DNA from: Anaerolinea sp.
GTDB taxonomy: Bacteria; Chloroflexota; Anaerolineae; Anaerolineales; Anaerolineaceae
Direction of reading: 5' to 3'
DNA length: 64,000 bases
Assembly (NCBI GenBank): GCA_029975965.1
Contig: JARKOV010000114.1
Location: 62,001 to 126,000 of the forward strand
Of this stretch, positions 9,303 to 18,534 are shown piece after piece (the first letter of the stretch is position 1; each line of letters begins with the position of its first letter). A program made the position numbers and the translations under genes. The notes beneath the pieces were generated by a model. The model saw nothing but the letters and a program-made list of their open reading frames with translations. It was not told the origin of the DNA and made no database searches.

Positions 9303-10070
9303 ATGCAAACTGTTAATTTGCTCGGTATCCGTGTCAGCGCCATCAACATGCAAATAGCCCTGGACTGTTTTGCGCGTTGGACTGAAAATAAAAAAAAGGC
9401 ATACATCTGCGTGACCAATGTTCACGTGCTCATGGAAGCCCAGGCGTCCGGCGACCTTCGCCGTGTCCTCAACCGCGCCGGCATGGTCACCCCCGATGGG
9501 ATGCCGCTGGTGTGGTACTCGCACCTGAAAGGGCACCGGCACGTCTCGCGCGTATACGGCCCCGACCTGCTGCTGGCGGCCTGCCAGCGCTCGTTAGAAA
9601 CCGGCTGGTCGCACTACTTCTACGGGGGCGCGCCAGGCGTGGCGGAGAAACTCGCAGCGAACCTGCGCCTTCGCTTCCCCGGCCTGCGCGTCGCCGGCAC
9701 GAGCACTCCGCCTTTCCGCCCGCTGACCGCTGAAGAGGACCGCGCCGCGGTGGCGGAGATCAACGCTTCGGGCGCCGACATCCTTTGGGTGGGGCTGGGC
9801 GCACCGAAACAGGAGCTTTGGATGGCGGAGCACCTGGGCAGAATCGACGCACCGGTGATGGTGGGGGTGGGGGCGGCGTTCGACTTTCACGCCGGCGTCA
9901 AGCGCCAGGCGCCGCGCTGGATGCAGCGCAGCGGCTTGGAGTGGCTGTTCCGCCTGGTCACCGAGCCGAAGCGCCTGTGGAAACGCTACCTGGTCAACAA
10001 TCCGCTGTTCGTCTGGCTGGTTCTGTTGCAGTTGCTCGGCATCCAGCGCTACCCGGTCGAAGAATCTTAA
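9303..10070 (+). CDS. WecG/TagA/CpsF-family glycosyltransferase (GT26)
   Basis: The protein has the full family pattern: NLLGIRVSAINM at the start, TNVHVLMEA (Thr-Asn), NRAGMVTPDGMPLVW with the conserved Asp, YGPDLLLA, FYGGAPGVAEKL and the C-terminal LWVGLGAPKQELWMAEH and GVGAAFDFHAG. These enzymes transfer a sugar (ManNAc-type in TagA/WecG) onto a polyprenyl-linked acceptor at the membrane face. The frame opens with a GTG at 9276, which would overlap the previous gene. I prefer ATG 9303 because homology starts there. The first 40 codons are AT-rich and the rest GC-rich, so a composition break lies inside the gene near 9430. Confidence 0.88.
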   Translation: MQTVNLLGIRVSAINMQIALDCFARWTENKKKAYICVTNVHVLMEAQASGDLRRVLNRAGMVTPDGMPLVWYSHLKGHRHVSRVYGPDLLLAACQRSLETGWSHYFYGGAPGVAEKLAANLRLRFPGLRVAGTSTPPFRPLTAEEDRAAVAEINASGADILWVGLGAPKQELWMAEHLGRIDAPVMVGVGAAFDFHAGVKRQAPRWMQRSGLEWLFRLVTEPKRLWKRYLVNNPLFVWLVLLQLLGIQRYPVEES

Positions 10071-10137
10071 CGAAAGTGTAATCATCAAACTCCGGCATCA
10101 TTTCTATAATTGAGGTGGATAGAGACAACGATCGGTC

Positions 10138-11547
10138 ATGTTCCGCCGCTTTTCGGTCAACTTTGCCATTTTCTCCATGCTGCTCGACATGCTGCTGGTC
10201 GATGCGGCGCTGTTCCTCTCTGCGGAGGTGCGCGAGCCGCTGACCGGCGTGCTGCCGTTCCTCAAGGAGCTGGCGCCTGTCGAGCTGCCCTGGCTGCTCT
10301 ACGCGGTCTTTCCGTTGATGTGGGTGGGCATCCTGTTGAATTTCTCGGTCTACGACGGGCGGCGCAACTTCCGCATCGTCGACGAGCTGGGCAGCCTGAC
10401 CCTCGGCTCGCTGCTGGCGGCGGTCTCGCTGGCGGGCATCCTCTACTTCACCTACCGCGACGTGTCGCGCTTCCTGTTTGTGATGGCGGCGGGCTCGGCG
10501 TACCTGTTGATGGTGGCCTGGCGCGGAGTGGCGCGCATGGCCTTCCAGCGCAACGGCCTGCACGTCCAGGTGCGGCGGGTGTTGATCCTGGGGGCGGGCG
10601 AGGTGGGTCGCAAGCTGGCAAAGCAGATCGCCGGCGCGCCGGGCTTTGGGCTGGAGCTGGCCGGCTTCCTCGACGACGACTGGCAGCGCCAGGCCGACCA
10701 CGGCGATATCCTCGGCTCGCTCGACGTGGCGCGGCGGGTGGTGCTCGAGAAGCAGGTCGACGACGTGGTGCTGGCCCTGCCGCGCTCCGAGCACCAGCGC
10801 CTGACTGAAGTGGTCAGCACCCTCCACGACCTGCCGGTGCGCGTGTGGGTGATCCCCGATTACTTTTCGCTCACCCTGCACCGCGCCCAGGTGGAGGATT
10901 TCGCCGGCATCCCGATGCTCGACCTGCGCGCTCCGGCGCTCAGCGAATACCAGCGCCTGCTCAAGCGCGCCTTCGACCTGGCGCTGTGCGTGGTGTTGCT
11001 GCCGTTCATCCTGCCGGTTATGGCCGTGGCGGCGCTCGCCGTCCGCCTGGACAGCCCCGGGCCGGTGTTTTACTACGCGCGGCGGGCCGGTGAAAATGGG
11101 CGCATCTTCCGCATGATCAAGTTCCGCACCATGGTGCAGGGCGCCGACCAGCTCCAGCCGGCGGTGGGGCAGGTGGACGAGAATGGGAGCATCCTGCACA
11201 AACGACGCGACGACCCGCGCGTGACGCGGGTGGGGCGCATCCTGCGGCGAACCAGCATCGACGAGCTGCCCCAGGTCTTCAACGTGCTCAACGGCGAGAT
11301 GAGCCTGGTCGGTCCGCGCCCCGAAATGCCCGAGCTGGTCGAGCGCTACGACCTGTGGCAGCGCCGGCGTTTCACCGTGCCGCAGGGTATCACCGGCTGG
11401 TGGCAGGTCAATGGGCGCAGCGACAAGCCGATGCACCTGCACACCGATGAAGACCTCTACTACGTGCAGAACTACTCGCTCTGGCTGGATCTGCAGATCC
11501 TGGCGCGCACCGCGTGGGCGGTTGTCAGGGGCAAAGGGGCGTATTAA
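10138..11547 (+). CDS. exopolysaccharide polyprenyl-phosphate sugar-1-phosphate transferase (WbaP/CpsE-like)
   Basis: A 469-residue membrane enzyme with four N-terminal membrane segments, a Rossmann-like CoA-binding domain (VLILGAGEVGRKLAKQ, about residues 145-160) and a C-terminal bacterial sugar transferase domain: KRAFDLALCVVLLP membrane hairpin, GPVFYYARRAGENGRIFRM, KFRTM, VTRVGRILRRTSIDELPQ, NVLNGEMSLVGPRPE. This enzyme starts repeat-unit synthesis by moving sugar-1-phosphate to undecaprenyl phosphate. A TATAAT at 10105-10110 lies 28 bp upstream. It is the last plus-strand gene before the convergent operon. Confidence 0.9.
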   Translation: MFRRFSVNFAIFSMLLDMLLVDAALFLSAEVREPLTGVLPFLKELAPVELPWLLYAVFPLMWVGILLNFSVYDGRRNFRIVDELGSLTLGSLLAAVSLAGILYFTYRDVSRFLFVMAAGSAYLLMVAWRGVARMAFQRNGLHVQVRRVLILGAGEVGRKLAKQIAGAPGFGLELAGFLDDDWQRQADHGDILGSLDVARRVVLEKQVDDVVLALPRSEHQRLTEVVSTLHDLPVRVWVIPDYFSLTLHRAQVEDFAGIPMLDLRAPALSEYQRLLKRAFDLALCVVLLPFILPVMAVAALAVRLDSPGPVFYYARRAGENGRIFRMIKFRTMVQGADQLQPAVGQVDENGSILHKRRDDPRVTRVGRILRRTSIDELPQVFNVLNGEMSLVGPRPEMPELVERYDLWQRRRFTVPQGITGWWQVNGRSDKPMHLHTDEDLYYVQNYSLWLDLQILARTAWAVVRGKGAY

Positions 11548-11555
11548 GTGGGGGA

Positions 11556-14168
11556 TTACTGGATATTCTCGTAGACGTACAGGCACCCGTTTTCGGGAGA
11601 AAAACACAGGTCGTCCACCAGGGCGGTTGTTGGCTCCGGAGCTGTTGAAGTGATTGCCGCATAGAACCGCGCAGTCACCGCAGAGGAGGGGGCGACCGCG
11701 AAAAAACCAACCACATTCCAGTCGTTTGATAGACTCTGCCAGCTTTGGGCAACGCCGATGCGGTTATGGGCGTTGTCGAACCATTCAAGCTGCATCTGCA
11801 AATTTCCTGCCCCATCCGACAGCCTGGCCTGATAGAAAGCGGAATAGAGCTGGTCTCCCACGACGGGTACATCTTGATAGATATAGCGATACCGGTCTGC
11901 GGGGTTGGGTGAATAAAGCCGGACCGCCTGGCGTGTTTCCTCGATCAATTGCTCAGGGTCTCCAGCGACTATCCAATCGACCGGTTTGCCGATGCTATCC
12001 AGGCGGTCAAATTTTGGATTTTGCAGAAGGTTCACCGCTGTTACCGGTGATATGGAAGAGGATGTGTATTCACACAGAAATAAGCCATCGTTCGCGGTTA
12101 AAACAGGGCAATGATCTCGATAAAATGCCCAATCCATCAGGGGGATTTGATAATACTGTGGCGCTGCTTGAATGGCGGCTGGATAAACCAGCACATAGCG
12201 AATGTCGAATCTTTTCAGAAGAGTATGGATTTGCTCTGCGTCTGTGGCGCGCCTCATCAACTGACCTGCCAGGGAGAACAGAGACCCATAGACTTTGTTG
12301 TTAAGATATAATCGGCCCTCCGTGCCTAACCCAAGCACATTGCCACGATCTCCCTTTCGAGCGAGGTACTGGTAGAGGGGGTACTCCGGAATGGCTCGCT
12401 TGAGCAATTGCTCTCTGGTTTCCAGCCCAAATGCATATCGAATTGGAAAACGCTCGGGTATTTCCCAATATCGCACGATGGTTGGAATCCAGGTGCCGAA
12501 CAGATAAATCGCAAGGAGGGTCGGCAAGAAAATTCTCCCCACCACCGAATTTCCTGGCGAGGATCCTAATTTCGATAGATTCACGCCGCTTAATGCGCAA
12601 AGGATCGGGAATACCGGCAGGAAGTATCTTGCATTCAATGCGGAAACGCCAAAACCAACGAAGGTCAGGATGGCAAATCCAAGCAAGAGCCAATCGATCG
12701 TTCGCTCTCTCCGGTCAAACAGAGATAGGGTCCAGGGAATGGCCAATAAGGACACGGCTGAAAGAGCTCCTCCGGGTGCCTGATGGTAGAAACGGTTGCT
12801 GTTGACGGCAAGATCCAAAGGGAGGCTCAAAAAGCGAGATTGCATCACCCGGTCTATTTCCGCTGTAAAGAAGGTGTCTTCGACCCATTCAGGGCTGTGG
12901 AAAAAGTGGTTGTAGTTCGGGAAGATTGGATTGCCCGTCCAAATCCAGCTCATCACAAACCAGGGCGCGGCGAGCAAAAGGATCGGTAATCCCCATCGAA
13001 TCAGGATATCTCTAAGGGCAGATAATCTTTTCTGCAGAATTACAAGAACGAATAAACATATCGCGGTGGACATCAAGACGGGGAACGAGCTAATCTTAAT
13101 TCCTAAGGCTAATCCGCCGAAAAAACCAGCATACCAGAGAAACCTTTTTTGGCCTTCTTGATGCCAGATAACCAAAGCCAATAGACATGCCAGGCAAAAT
13201 AGCACGGTAAAAATATCGATATTCGGGGTCGAGCTTTCAATCGATACAATTGGGATGCTCAGCCATAAAAGGCTGGCATATAAAGCTACTCGATCGTCCC
13301 AAATTCTGCGGCAAAAAACAAACAGCAACAGGGCGCACAGAACACCTGCGGACAAATGCAGCCAATTTGGGATCGGTTGATCTCCGAGCAAGAGAGCCAG
13401 CGTGTAGAGCATCTCGACGTAGTGCGACGCGTAGGTTTGAGCAGATTCCTCGATCTCGACCAGGCCCTGATTGGCGATGTATATGTTCGGCGCGCTGACA
13501 TGGTAACTCTGCGCGTCGTAGCGCAGCGCCGGGGAAACCGCCCAAAACCAGTTGAAAATGATGAAGATGGCTATTGCCGCAAGCAAGAGTTGAAGGTGGC
13601 GGTTTTCCTCGCCGATTGAAATCAGCTTGATGGCGCGCTGAGCCAGATTCTTGTTTGACCTGAACAAGGTGGGCAGGGAAGCGAGGATGATCAGAACAAG
13701 GATGACGATGACCAGCCACTGAGTGAACCCTTTTAATAATCCCAGCGCAGTCCCGACGACCATCAAGATTCCTAGACCGAACACCGCCGATAGCGTTAAT
13801 TGCTCGAGCGTGCCGGATCTTGCGGGCCTGGGGCGGAAGAGCAAACTGCCCCCGGAGATTGCGGCGAGCATCAGGGTGAGGTAACCAGGAACCACCCTCC
13901 ATGCCCCTGTCCTGACCAGGGTAATGGTTGCCAGTATTCCGAGAATAAGGAGGGAAAGGATGAGAAGCCAGCGAATCCGGCGGAGAAGAACCAGCGCTAT
14001 GCAAACCAAACAAAAACCTGCCACGCCAAGCAGGTAAGGGAGATCTGTGGGGCGATGATTCTTCAGAAAAACCTGTGCGGAAATCCAGACGCCACTCAAC
14101 AGAACGGCGACCACCGCCCAGCGGCCAAGCGTTCCAAGAGGATTTTCTCTGAATTGCGGCAATTTCAT
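11556..14168 (-). CDS. large GT-C type membrane glycosyltransferase (GT39/ArnT-like)
   Basis: An 870-residue protein with about 14 hydrophobic segments in the first 620 residues, a loop ALRYDAQSYHVSAPNIYIAN bearing an acidic pair near residue 220 as in lipid-phosphosugar-dependent transferases, and GLALGIKISSFPVLM further on. The last 150 residues form a soluble beta-rich domain (LLQNPKFDRL ... PVDWIVAGDP) resembling a carbohydrate-binding module. It likely uses a polyprenyl-phosphate sugar outside the membrane. Its ATG overlaps the stop of the preceding gene by 4 bp, so it is the last gene of the minus-strand operon. It converges on the sugar transferase gene with an 8-bp gap. Confidence 0.72.
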   Translation of the reverse strand: MKLPQFRENPLGTLGRWAVVAVLLSGVWISAQVFLKNHRPTDLPYLLGVAGFCLVCIALVLLRRIRWLLILSLLILGILATITLVRTGAWRVVPGYLTLMLAAISGGSLLFRPRPARSGTLEQLTLSAVFGLGILMVVGTALGLLKGFTQWLVIVILVLIILASLPTLFRSNKNLAQRAIKLISIGEENRHLQLLLAAIAIFIIFNWFWAVSPALRYDAQSYHVSAPNIYIANQGLVEIEESAQTYASHYVEMLYTLALLLGDQPIPNWLHLSAGVLCALLLFVFCRRIWDDRVALYASLLWLSIPIVSIESSTPNIDIFTVLFCLACLLALVIWHQEGQKRFLWYAGFFGGLALGIKISSFPVLMSTAICLFVLVILQKRLSALRDILIRWGLPILLLAAPWFVMSWIWTGNPIFPNYNHFFHSPEWVEDTFFTAEIDRVMQSRFLSLPLDLAVNSNRFYHQAPGGALSAVSLLAIPWTLSLFDRRERTIDWLLLGFAILTFVGFGVSALNARYFLPVFPILCALSGVNLSKLGSSPGNSVVGRIFLPTLLAIYLFGTWIPTIVRYWEIPERFPIRYAFGLETREQLLKRAIPEYPLYQYLARKGDRGNVLGLGTEGRLYLNNKVYGSLFSLAGQLMRRATDAEQIHTLLKRFDIRYVLVYPAAIQAAPQYYQIPLMDWAFYRDHCPVLTANDGLFLCEYTSSSISPVTAVNLLQNPKFDRLDSIGKPVDWIVAGDPEQLIEETRQAVRLYSPNPADRYRYIYQDVPVVGDQLYSAFYQARLSDGAGNLQMQLEWFDNAHNRIGVAQSWQSLSNDWNVVGFFAVAPSSAVTARFYAAITSTAPEPTTALVDDLCFSPENGCLYVYENIQ

Positions 14169-17100
14169 TTCGCAGGTTTAAAAGCGACAACGGTCCAAAA
14201 ATCTACCCCGAACATTGCCTGTAACGTGCGCAGCTCCTTCTTTTGGCCTTTTCGCCGGAGGCAATACCTGGATAACAGCTCACTCCGCTGGATGATTTTG
14301 TTTTTTAAGGCGGGGGAGATCTTTACCTTCTCGAGGTTTTCGATCATCTGGTTGTGACTGGTGCGCAGTTGCTCGCATAGTTCGTCGGCGGCGGTCCTGG
14401 GGTTTAAAACCCATTGGGGTTTCAGACCCAGTGCAGATAAACGCTCCAGATACCAGTTGAGGGTATGATAGTGTCCCACGCCATACGCAGCATCGTAGTT
14501 CATTTTAAAATATTGAGCGGCATCTTCCCGCGATAGTAGGGTAATCCCGGGAAGGTTGTAATGCCCATCTTTGGCCAGGAAGCCGGGCCAAAATGGATTC
14601 GGGATCTCAAAATAGGCCAGTCCGCCGGGATTAAGCACGCTCGCAATTTGCTGCAGGGTTAAGTCTGGGTGGTCGACATGCTCGATCACATCGTTGCAGG
14701 TCGCAATGTCGAATTTTCCAAGGTTCAGAAAGTCATCACTTTCGACCGAAAGCAATTCAAGCCTGCCCTTTACCCCATGTTCGGACAGGTTAATTCGAGC
14801 CAGGTCCAACAGATCATTGTTCAGGTCAATACCGGTAACGCTTTCGCATCCATTCTTGTTGAACGCGATCAAGAATCCACCATATGCGCAACCAATATCG
14901 AGATAAGCCTTATTCGCCAAGGAGACGTGCCGTTTGACTCGCTCACAAACCAGAAAACCGCGCTGGTTGGATTGCTGCGCAAAATCTAACCACATTTGCC
15001 TGGTCTCTTCTGGGACGTTTGCGGCCTGCTGGTGGATGTAAACCTGGAGGTTCTGCCTGAACTGCGGACCAACCCGTTCGGGATGAAGCGCGACAGTCAC
15101 CTGCTGCGCACGAGCATCCCAGGTATTTTCGCGGGCAATTTCGTCCAGGCGCCGTGTAAAGTCCCGATCGTTCGATAGGCGAATAGCCTCATCGATTTTT
15201 TCGCTGAACTGCTGCGGATCGTTGGCGACCAAGACACCCTCGATCCGCATGCTTTCCCTCATCGGAGTGATGACAACGGGCTTTCTGGCTGCCATATATT
15301 CGAAGAGCTTCAGCGGTGAGGTGGAATGGGTGATATCGTTGACCACAAAAGGGATCATACAAACCGTGAAATGGGTCAAATAAGCCGGCAACTCGGAATA
15401 TTTTTTCGGCCCAAGCCAGTAAACATTGGGCAATTCTGTGATGGTCGATGTGGTCATCGAGTTGTCGTAATTTGGGCCGATCAAAACAAATGATAGATCA
15501 GGCCGGGCGGAAGCTGTTTTTTCCAGCAATTCATAGTCGAACCAGCGGGCAAGGGCACCGTAATAGCCGACAATCGGCTTATTCTGAGCCAGGATTTTTT
15601 CCAGTTCCTTATTCGCCTGAAGTTGTGAGACGAAGGGACCTTGAAAATGCTCGTAATCTACGCCGTTGGGAATGAGAAGCGCATCTTTTCGAGTACGGTG
15701 AACTTCTTCGAAAAGATTGGCTGCCGTGGCAGAAATGATGGTCGCGTGTTTTAAGAAGTAACGATGGTTACGCCGCAGAGCATTTATATCCAGCGCATCT
15801 TTAAAGACTTCGAGCTCATCGATGTAATCGTACACAATTCTGGGCTTTGAGAAATACCCCAACCATTTACGATTGTAGGATACGGCGATGACAACCGGAT
15901 TTTCGATCTGCGAGAACGACTCCATCGGCACATTGGTTATGTAAAGGTTCTCATGCGCCTGTTGAATACGGTATCGTGGATCGACGCCAACCGGTTGGCA
16001 ATAAAATACCAGGTTGCCCGCTTTCGCAAACGAGAGCGCCATTTGCTGTGGGCGTTGGAAAAGCTCGATGTCCCATTGAATCGAAGGGGGATAGACGATG
16101 ACGTCGCCGGAGCCTGCGTGTTTCTGGAGGATTTGATCGATTTGAGCCCGGAACTGGTGGATTTCAGGGCTTACGTTTTTTTTTCCTTTGCCCAGGTTTC
16201 TTAATAATTCGGATAACCCGCTGTCGACGGGTAATACAGCCAATCGAGCTTTCCGCAGACCTTGCGCCAACTTCCAGCTCCGACTCTTGTAGATTTCATT
16301 TAATTGAGTTGTGGCGCTGGACAGTTTTTCGCTGGCGGTCACCAACTCGTTGCGCAACCCAATCATTTCGTTCTGGCTTTTCAGGTTCAGCGCAAGCGCG
16401 TCGGATAATGCCGACAGATATTGGGAAGTTTCGTAAGGCGTTGGCTGAGCGACCGGGCGCCAAACCCGCGCATCGACTTCGCCCGTCGGCACGCCGACCT
16501 GACCCAACGCTGCGATCAGATACGCTCTTTGTTCGATTGGAATCAGGTTGTTCCGGTGTACCTCCAGAATGCTTCTCCTCAAAGAAGGTTCAAGCCCGGT
16601 GATGGAGCTGATCAAGCTCTCGGTCCAGGTTTCGCCAAAATAGGCCTGCCCAAGGTAAGTGATGCCGGCCTGCTGAAAAGCAATGGCCACATCCTTTAAT
16701 GGAATTTCCTGACCGAACGGCCAGTTGGCTTCTGAGGCTGCCTTCGTGCGCCAGATCCAGTACCAGTAACATTGCTGGTTGGGAATCAACACCAACACAT
16801 ACTTGCGGCTGTAACTGGCCATCGACTTCAGCAGCTCGATCTGGTCCTTAAGCGGGTAATGCTCCAGCACTCCGGCATTGAAAACCAGGTCGAAATCGGG
16901 TGCTCCAGGTTCAAAACCATTTCTCAAGATCGTCTCAGCTTTGACACCTTGTTGCTCAAAGAGCGCTTTTGCATATTGGAGCGCCTGTGCGGAAAAATCG
17001 AGCAATGTGACCTCGAATTTGCCGGTGCGCGCCAAAGCCAGGCTCTGCCAGCCGGCTCCGCACCCCAATTCCAAGGACTTTCCTCCGGAAGGCATCAGGC

Positions 17101-17221
17101 TGGTAATCAATTTTGAAAATTCGACATTTATTTCCGCAATGAGCGGATCTTCCTTGATCACCGGAAGCTGGGAATAATAAGCGTCCCATTTTTCAATTTC
17201 GTTTTGGATGTTCATCGTCAT
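14165..17221 (-). CDS. three-domain methyltransferase - glycosyltransferase - methyltransferase protein
   Basis: A 1018-residue soluble protein. Residues about 45-250 are a class I SAM methyltransferase (motif I ELGCGAGW at 51-58, then FNAGVLEHYP near 115-123). Residues 270-345 form a coiled-coil linker ending in SRSWKLAQGLRKA. Residues 370-720 are a GT-B glycosyltransferase half (IYPPSIQW-like start, FQRPQQMAL at 388-396, SPLKLFEYMAARKPVV at 635-650). Residues 770-1018 are a second SAM methyltransferase (YLDIGCAYGG near 773-782, CNDVIEHVDHPD near 842-853). It may add a sugar and methylate or cap a glycan. Wzt/Wzm-exported polymers are often terminated by methyl groups, which fits its place directly after wzt (ATGA overlap at 17218-17221). 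Confidence 0.82.
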   Translation of the reverse strand: MTMNIQNEIEKWDAYYSQLPVIKEDPLIAEINVEFSKLITSLMPSGGKSLELGCGAGWQSLALARTGKFEVTLLDFSAQALQYAKALFEQQGVKAETILRNGFEPGAPDFDLVFNAGVLEHYPLKDQIELLKSMASYSRKYVLVLIPNQQCYWYWIWRTKAASEANWPFGQEIPLKDVAIAFQQAGITYLGQAYFGETWTESLISSITGLEPSLRRSILEVHRNNLIPIEQRAYLIAALGQVGVPTGEVDARVWRPVAQPTPYETSQYLSALSDALALNLKSQNEMIGLRNELVTASEKLSSATTQLNEIYKSRSWKLAQGLRKARLAVLPVDSGLSELLRNLGKGKKNVSPEIHQFRAQIDQILQKHAGSGDVIVYPPSIQWDIELFQRPQQMALSFAKAGNLVFYCQPVGVDPRYRIQQAHENLYITNVPMESFSQIENPVVIAVSYNRKWLGYFSKPRIVYDYIDELEVFKDALDINALRRNHRYFLKHATIISATAANLFEEVHRTRKDALLIPNGVDYEHFQGPFVSQLQANKELEKILAQNKPIVGYYGALARWFDYELLEKTASARPDLSFVLIGPNYDNSMTTSTITELPNVYWLGPKKYSELPAYLTHFTVCMIPFVVNDITHSTSPLKLFEYMAARKPVVITPMRESMRIEGVLVANDPQQFSEKIDEAIRLSNDRDFTRRLDEIARENTWDARAQQVTVALHPERVGPQFRQNLQVYIHQQAANVPEETRQMWLDFAQQSNQRGFLVCERVKRHVSLANKAYLDIGCAYGGFLIAFNKNGCESVTGIDLNNDLLDLARINLSEHGVKGRLELLSVESDDFLNLGKFDIATCNDVIEHVDHPDLTLQQIASVLNPGGLAYFEIPNPFWPGFLAKDGHYNLPGITLLSREDAAQYFKMNYDAAYGVGHYHTLNWYLERLSALGLKPQWVLNPRTAADELCEQLRTSHNQMIENLEKVKISPALKNKIIQRSELLSRYCLRRKGQKKELRTLQAMFGVDFWTVVAFKPAK

Positions 17222-18534
17222 TCCTGTAACAAGGAGTTCGCCAGAACGCGAATGGTGTGGTTGACTTCAGGAAGCACCTGCGAAAAAATAAACCGGTCTG
17301 AAATAACCCGGATGATGAAGGCATTTTCAATAAAATCCAGATATTCGGGTTTTTCTATGGAAACCCGGTTTTCGGCGTTCAGCACCAGCGAGTATTCGCC
17401 GGGGGCCAGGATATTGGTCAGCTCGAAATCGACCTCGATCGTCTGGCCTTTGGATAACTGGGGAAATTTGATTCCCTGGTCTAAAGTCGTCGTCGTGATA
17501 ATATCCAGGCCTTTTGTGTTCCGAAAAGAAAGACCAAAGCCAAGATGATCGACCTTCATAGGATCGAGAACGGTCGCCCGGATGGAGATTTTCAGGTTCT
17601 CTCCATGGTTGAATACCCCCCTCGATTTTCCGTGTGGATGAGCAATTTTCAATGCCTGGATCGCAATCTGCCCGGTTCCCCACCGCGCAGAGTCTTTGTT
17701 GCGAGAAAGGGGTATCCATTGCTCCGAATCCGTCAGGTCGGTTTCGGATTGTGTGGCTGGTGCATTGGCGTCAGTTCTATCTACAGAAGCGTTCCGGTAA
17801 ATTTCCTCAAGATATCGAGACGTGACTTCAATGGGTTTGCCCGATTGGCGAGGTTCGCCGTGGCTCAACCAGATCGCGCGATCACAAATGCTCCGTACCG
17901 TTTGGATATCATGGGTCACTAAAACGATGGCAGTCCCTCGATCGCGCAAATTTGCCATTCGATCCATGCACTTGATCACGAATCCGGCGTCACCAACAGC
18001 GAGCGCTTCGTCAACAACCAGGATATCCGGATCGACACAGGTGGCGATCGAAAAAGCCAGCCGGACATACATCCCGGACGAATACAATTTGACGGGTTGG
18101 TCAATGAAGTCTCCAATATCAGCAAAATCGATGATTTGCTGAAAACGAGCCTTCATCTCTTTTTCGGGAATCCCCATGACCGCCCCACTCAGATACACAT
18201 TCTCGCGTCCGGTAAATTCGGGATGAAAACCAGCCCCTAATTCAAGCAAGGCGGTCAACCTGCCGTCGAGATTCACAGACCCGGTCGTTGGTTTTAATGT
18301 CCCTGCGATGATTTGAAGAAGGGTGCTTTTGCCACTTCCATTGATCCCAATGATCCCTAAGACTTCGCCTGAATTAAGCTCAAAAGAAACGTTTCTCAGC
18401 GCCCAAAAGGATTCAGCGAAATCGCGGCGGAGGATTGGGGCGAGCAAAGCCTGCTGTAAACGCTCTCGGTACCGCTTGAACAACCAGTAGCGTTTGCCAA
18501 CCTGATTCACCGCAATTCGGGTTTGGTTTTTCAT
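17218..18534 (-). CDS. wzt: polysaccharide ABC exporter ATPase with C-terminal glycan-binding domain (Wzt)
   Basis: An ABC ATPase of about 438 residues: Walker A GINGSGKST near 65, Q-loop, signature YSSGMYVRLAFSIAT, Walker B DILVVDEALAVGD. Residues from about 290 make a beta-sandwich of the Wzt_C type that recognises the terminal modification of the polymer. The start is ATG 18534, which gives a 4-bp ATGA overlap with the permease stop. The frame continues upstream to 18618, but that part lies inside the permease gene and is not coding. With Wzm it exports a complete undecaprenyl-linked polysaccharide through the cytoplasmic membrane. Confidence 0.9.
   Translation of the reverse strand: MKNQTRIAVNQVGKRYWLFKRYRERLQQALLAPILRRDFAESFWALRNVSFELNSGEVLGIIGINGSGKSTLLQIIAGTLKPTTGSVNLDGRLTALLELGAGFHPEFTGRENVYLSGAVMGIPEKEMKARFQQIIDFADIGDFIDQPVKLYSSGMYVRLAFSIATCVDPDILVVDEALAVGDAGFVIKCMDRMANLRDRGTAIVLVTHDIQTVRSICDRAIWLSHGEPRQSGKPIEVTSRYLEEIYRNASVDRTDANAPATQSETDLTDSEQWIPLSRNKDSARWGTGQIAIQALKIAHPHGKSRGVFNHGENLKISIRATVLDPMKVDHLGFGLSFRNTKGLDIITTTTLDQGIKFPQLSKGQTIEVDFELTNILAPGEYSLVLNAENRVSIEKPEYLDFIENAFIIRVISDRFIFSQVLPEVNHTIRVLANSLLQE

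Noticed and set aside
9994..11607. 537-codon minus-strand frame opposite the sugar transferase
   Set aside because: Composition artefact of high GC; rich in Arg, Gln and His; the plus strand has the complete transferase motifs.
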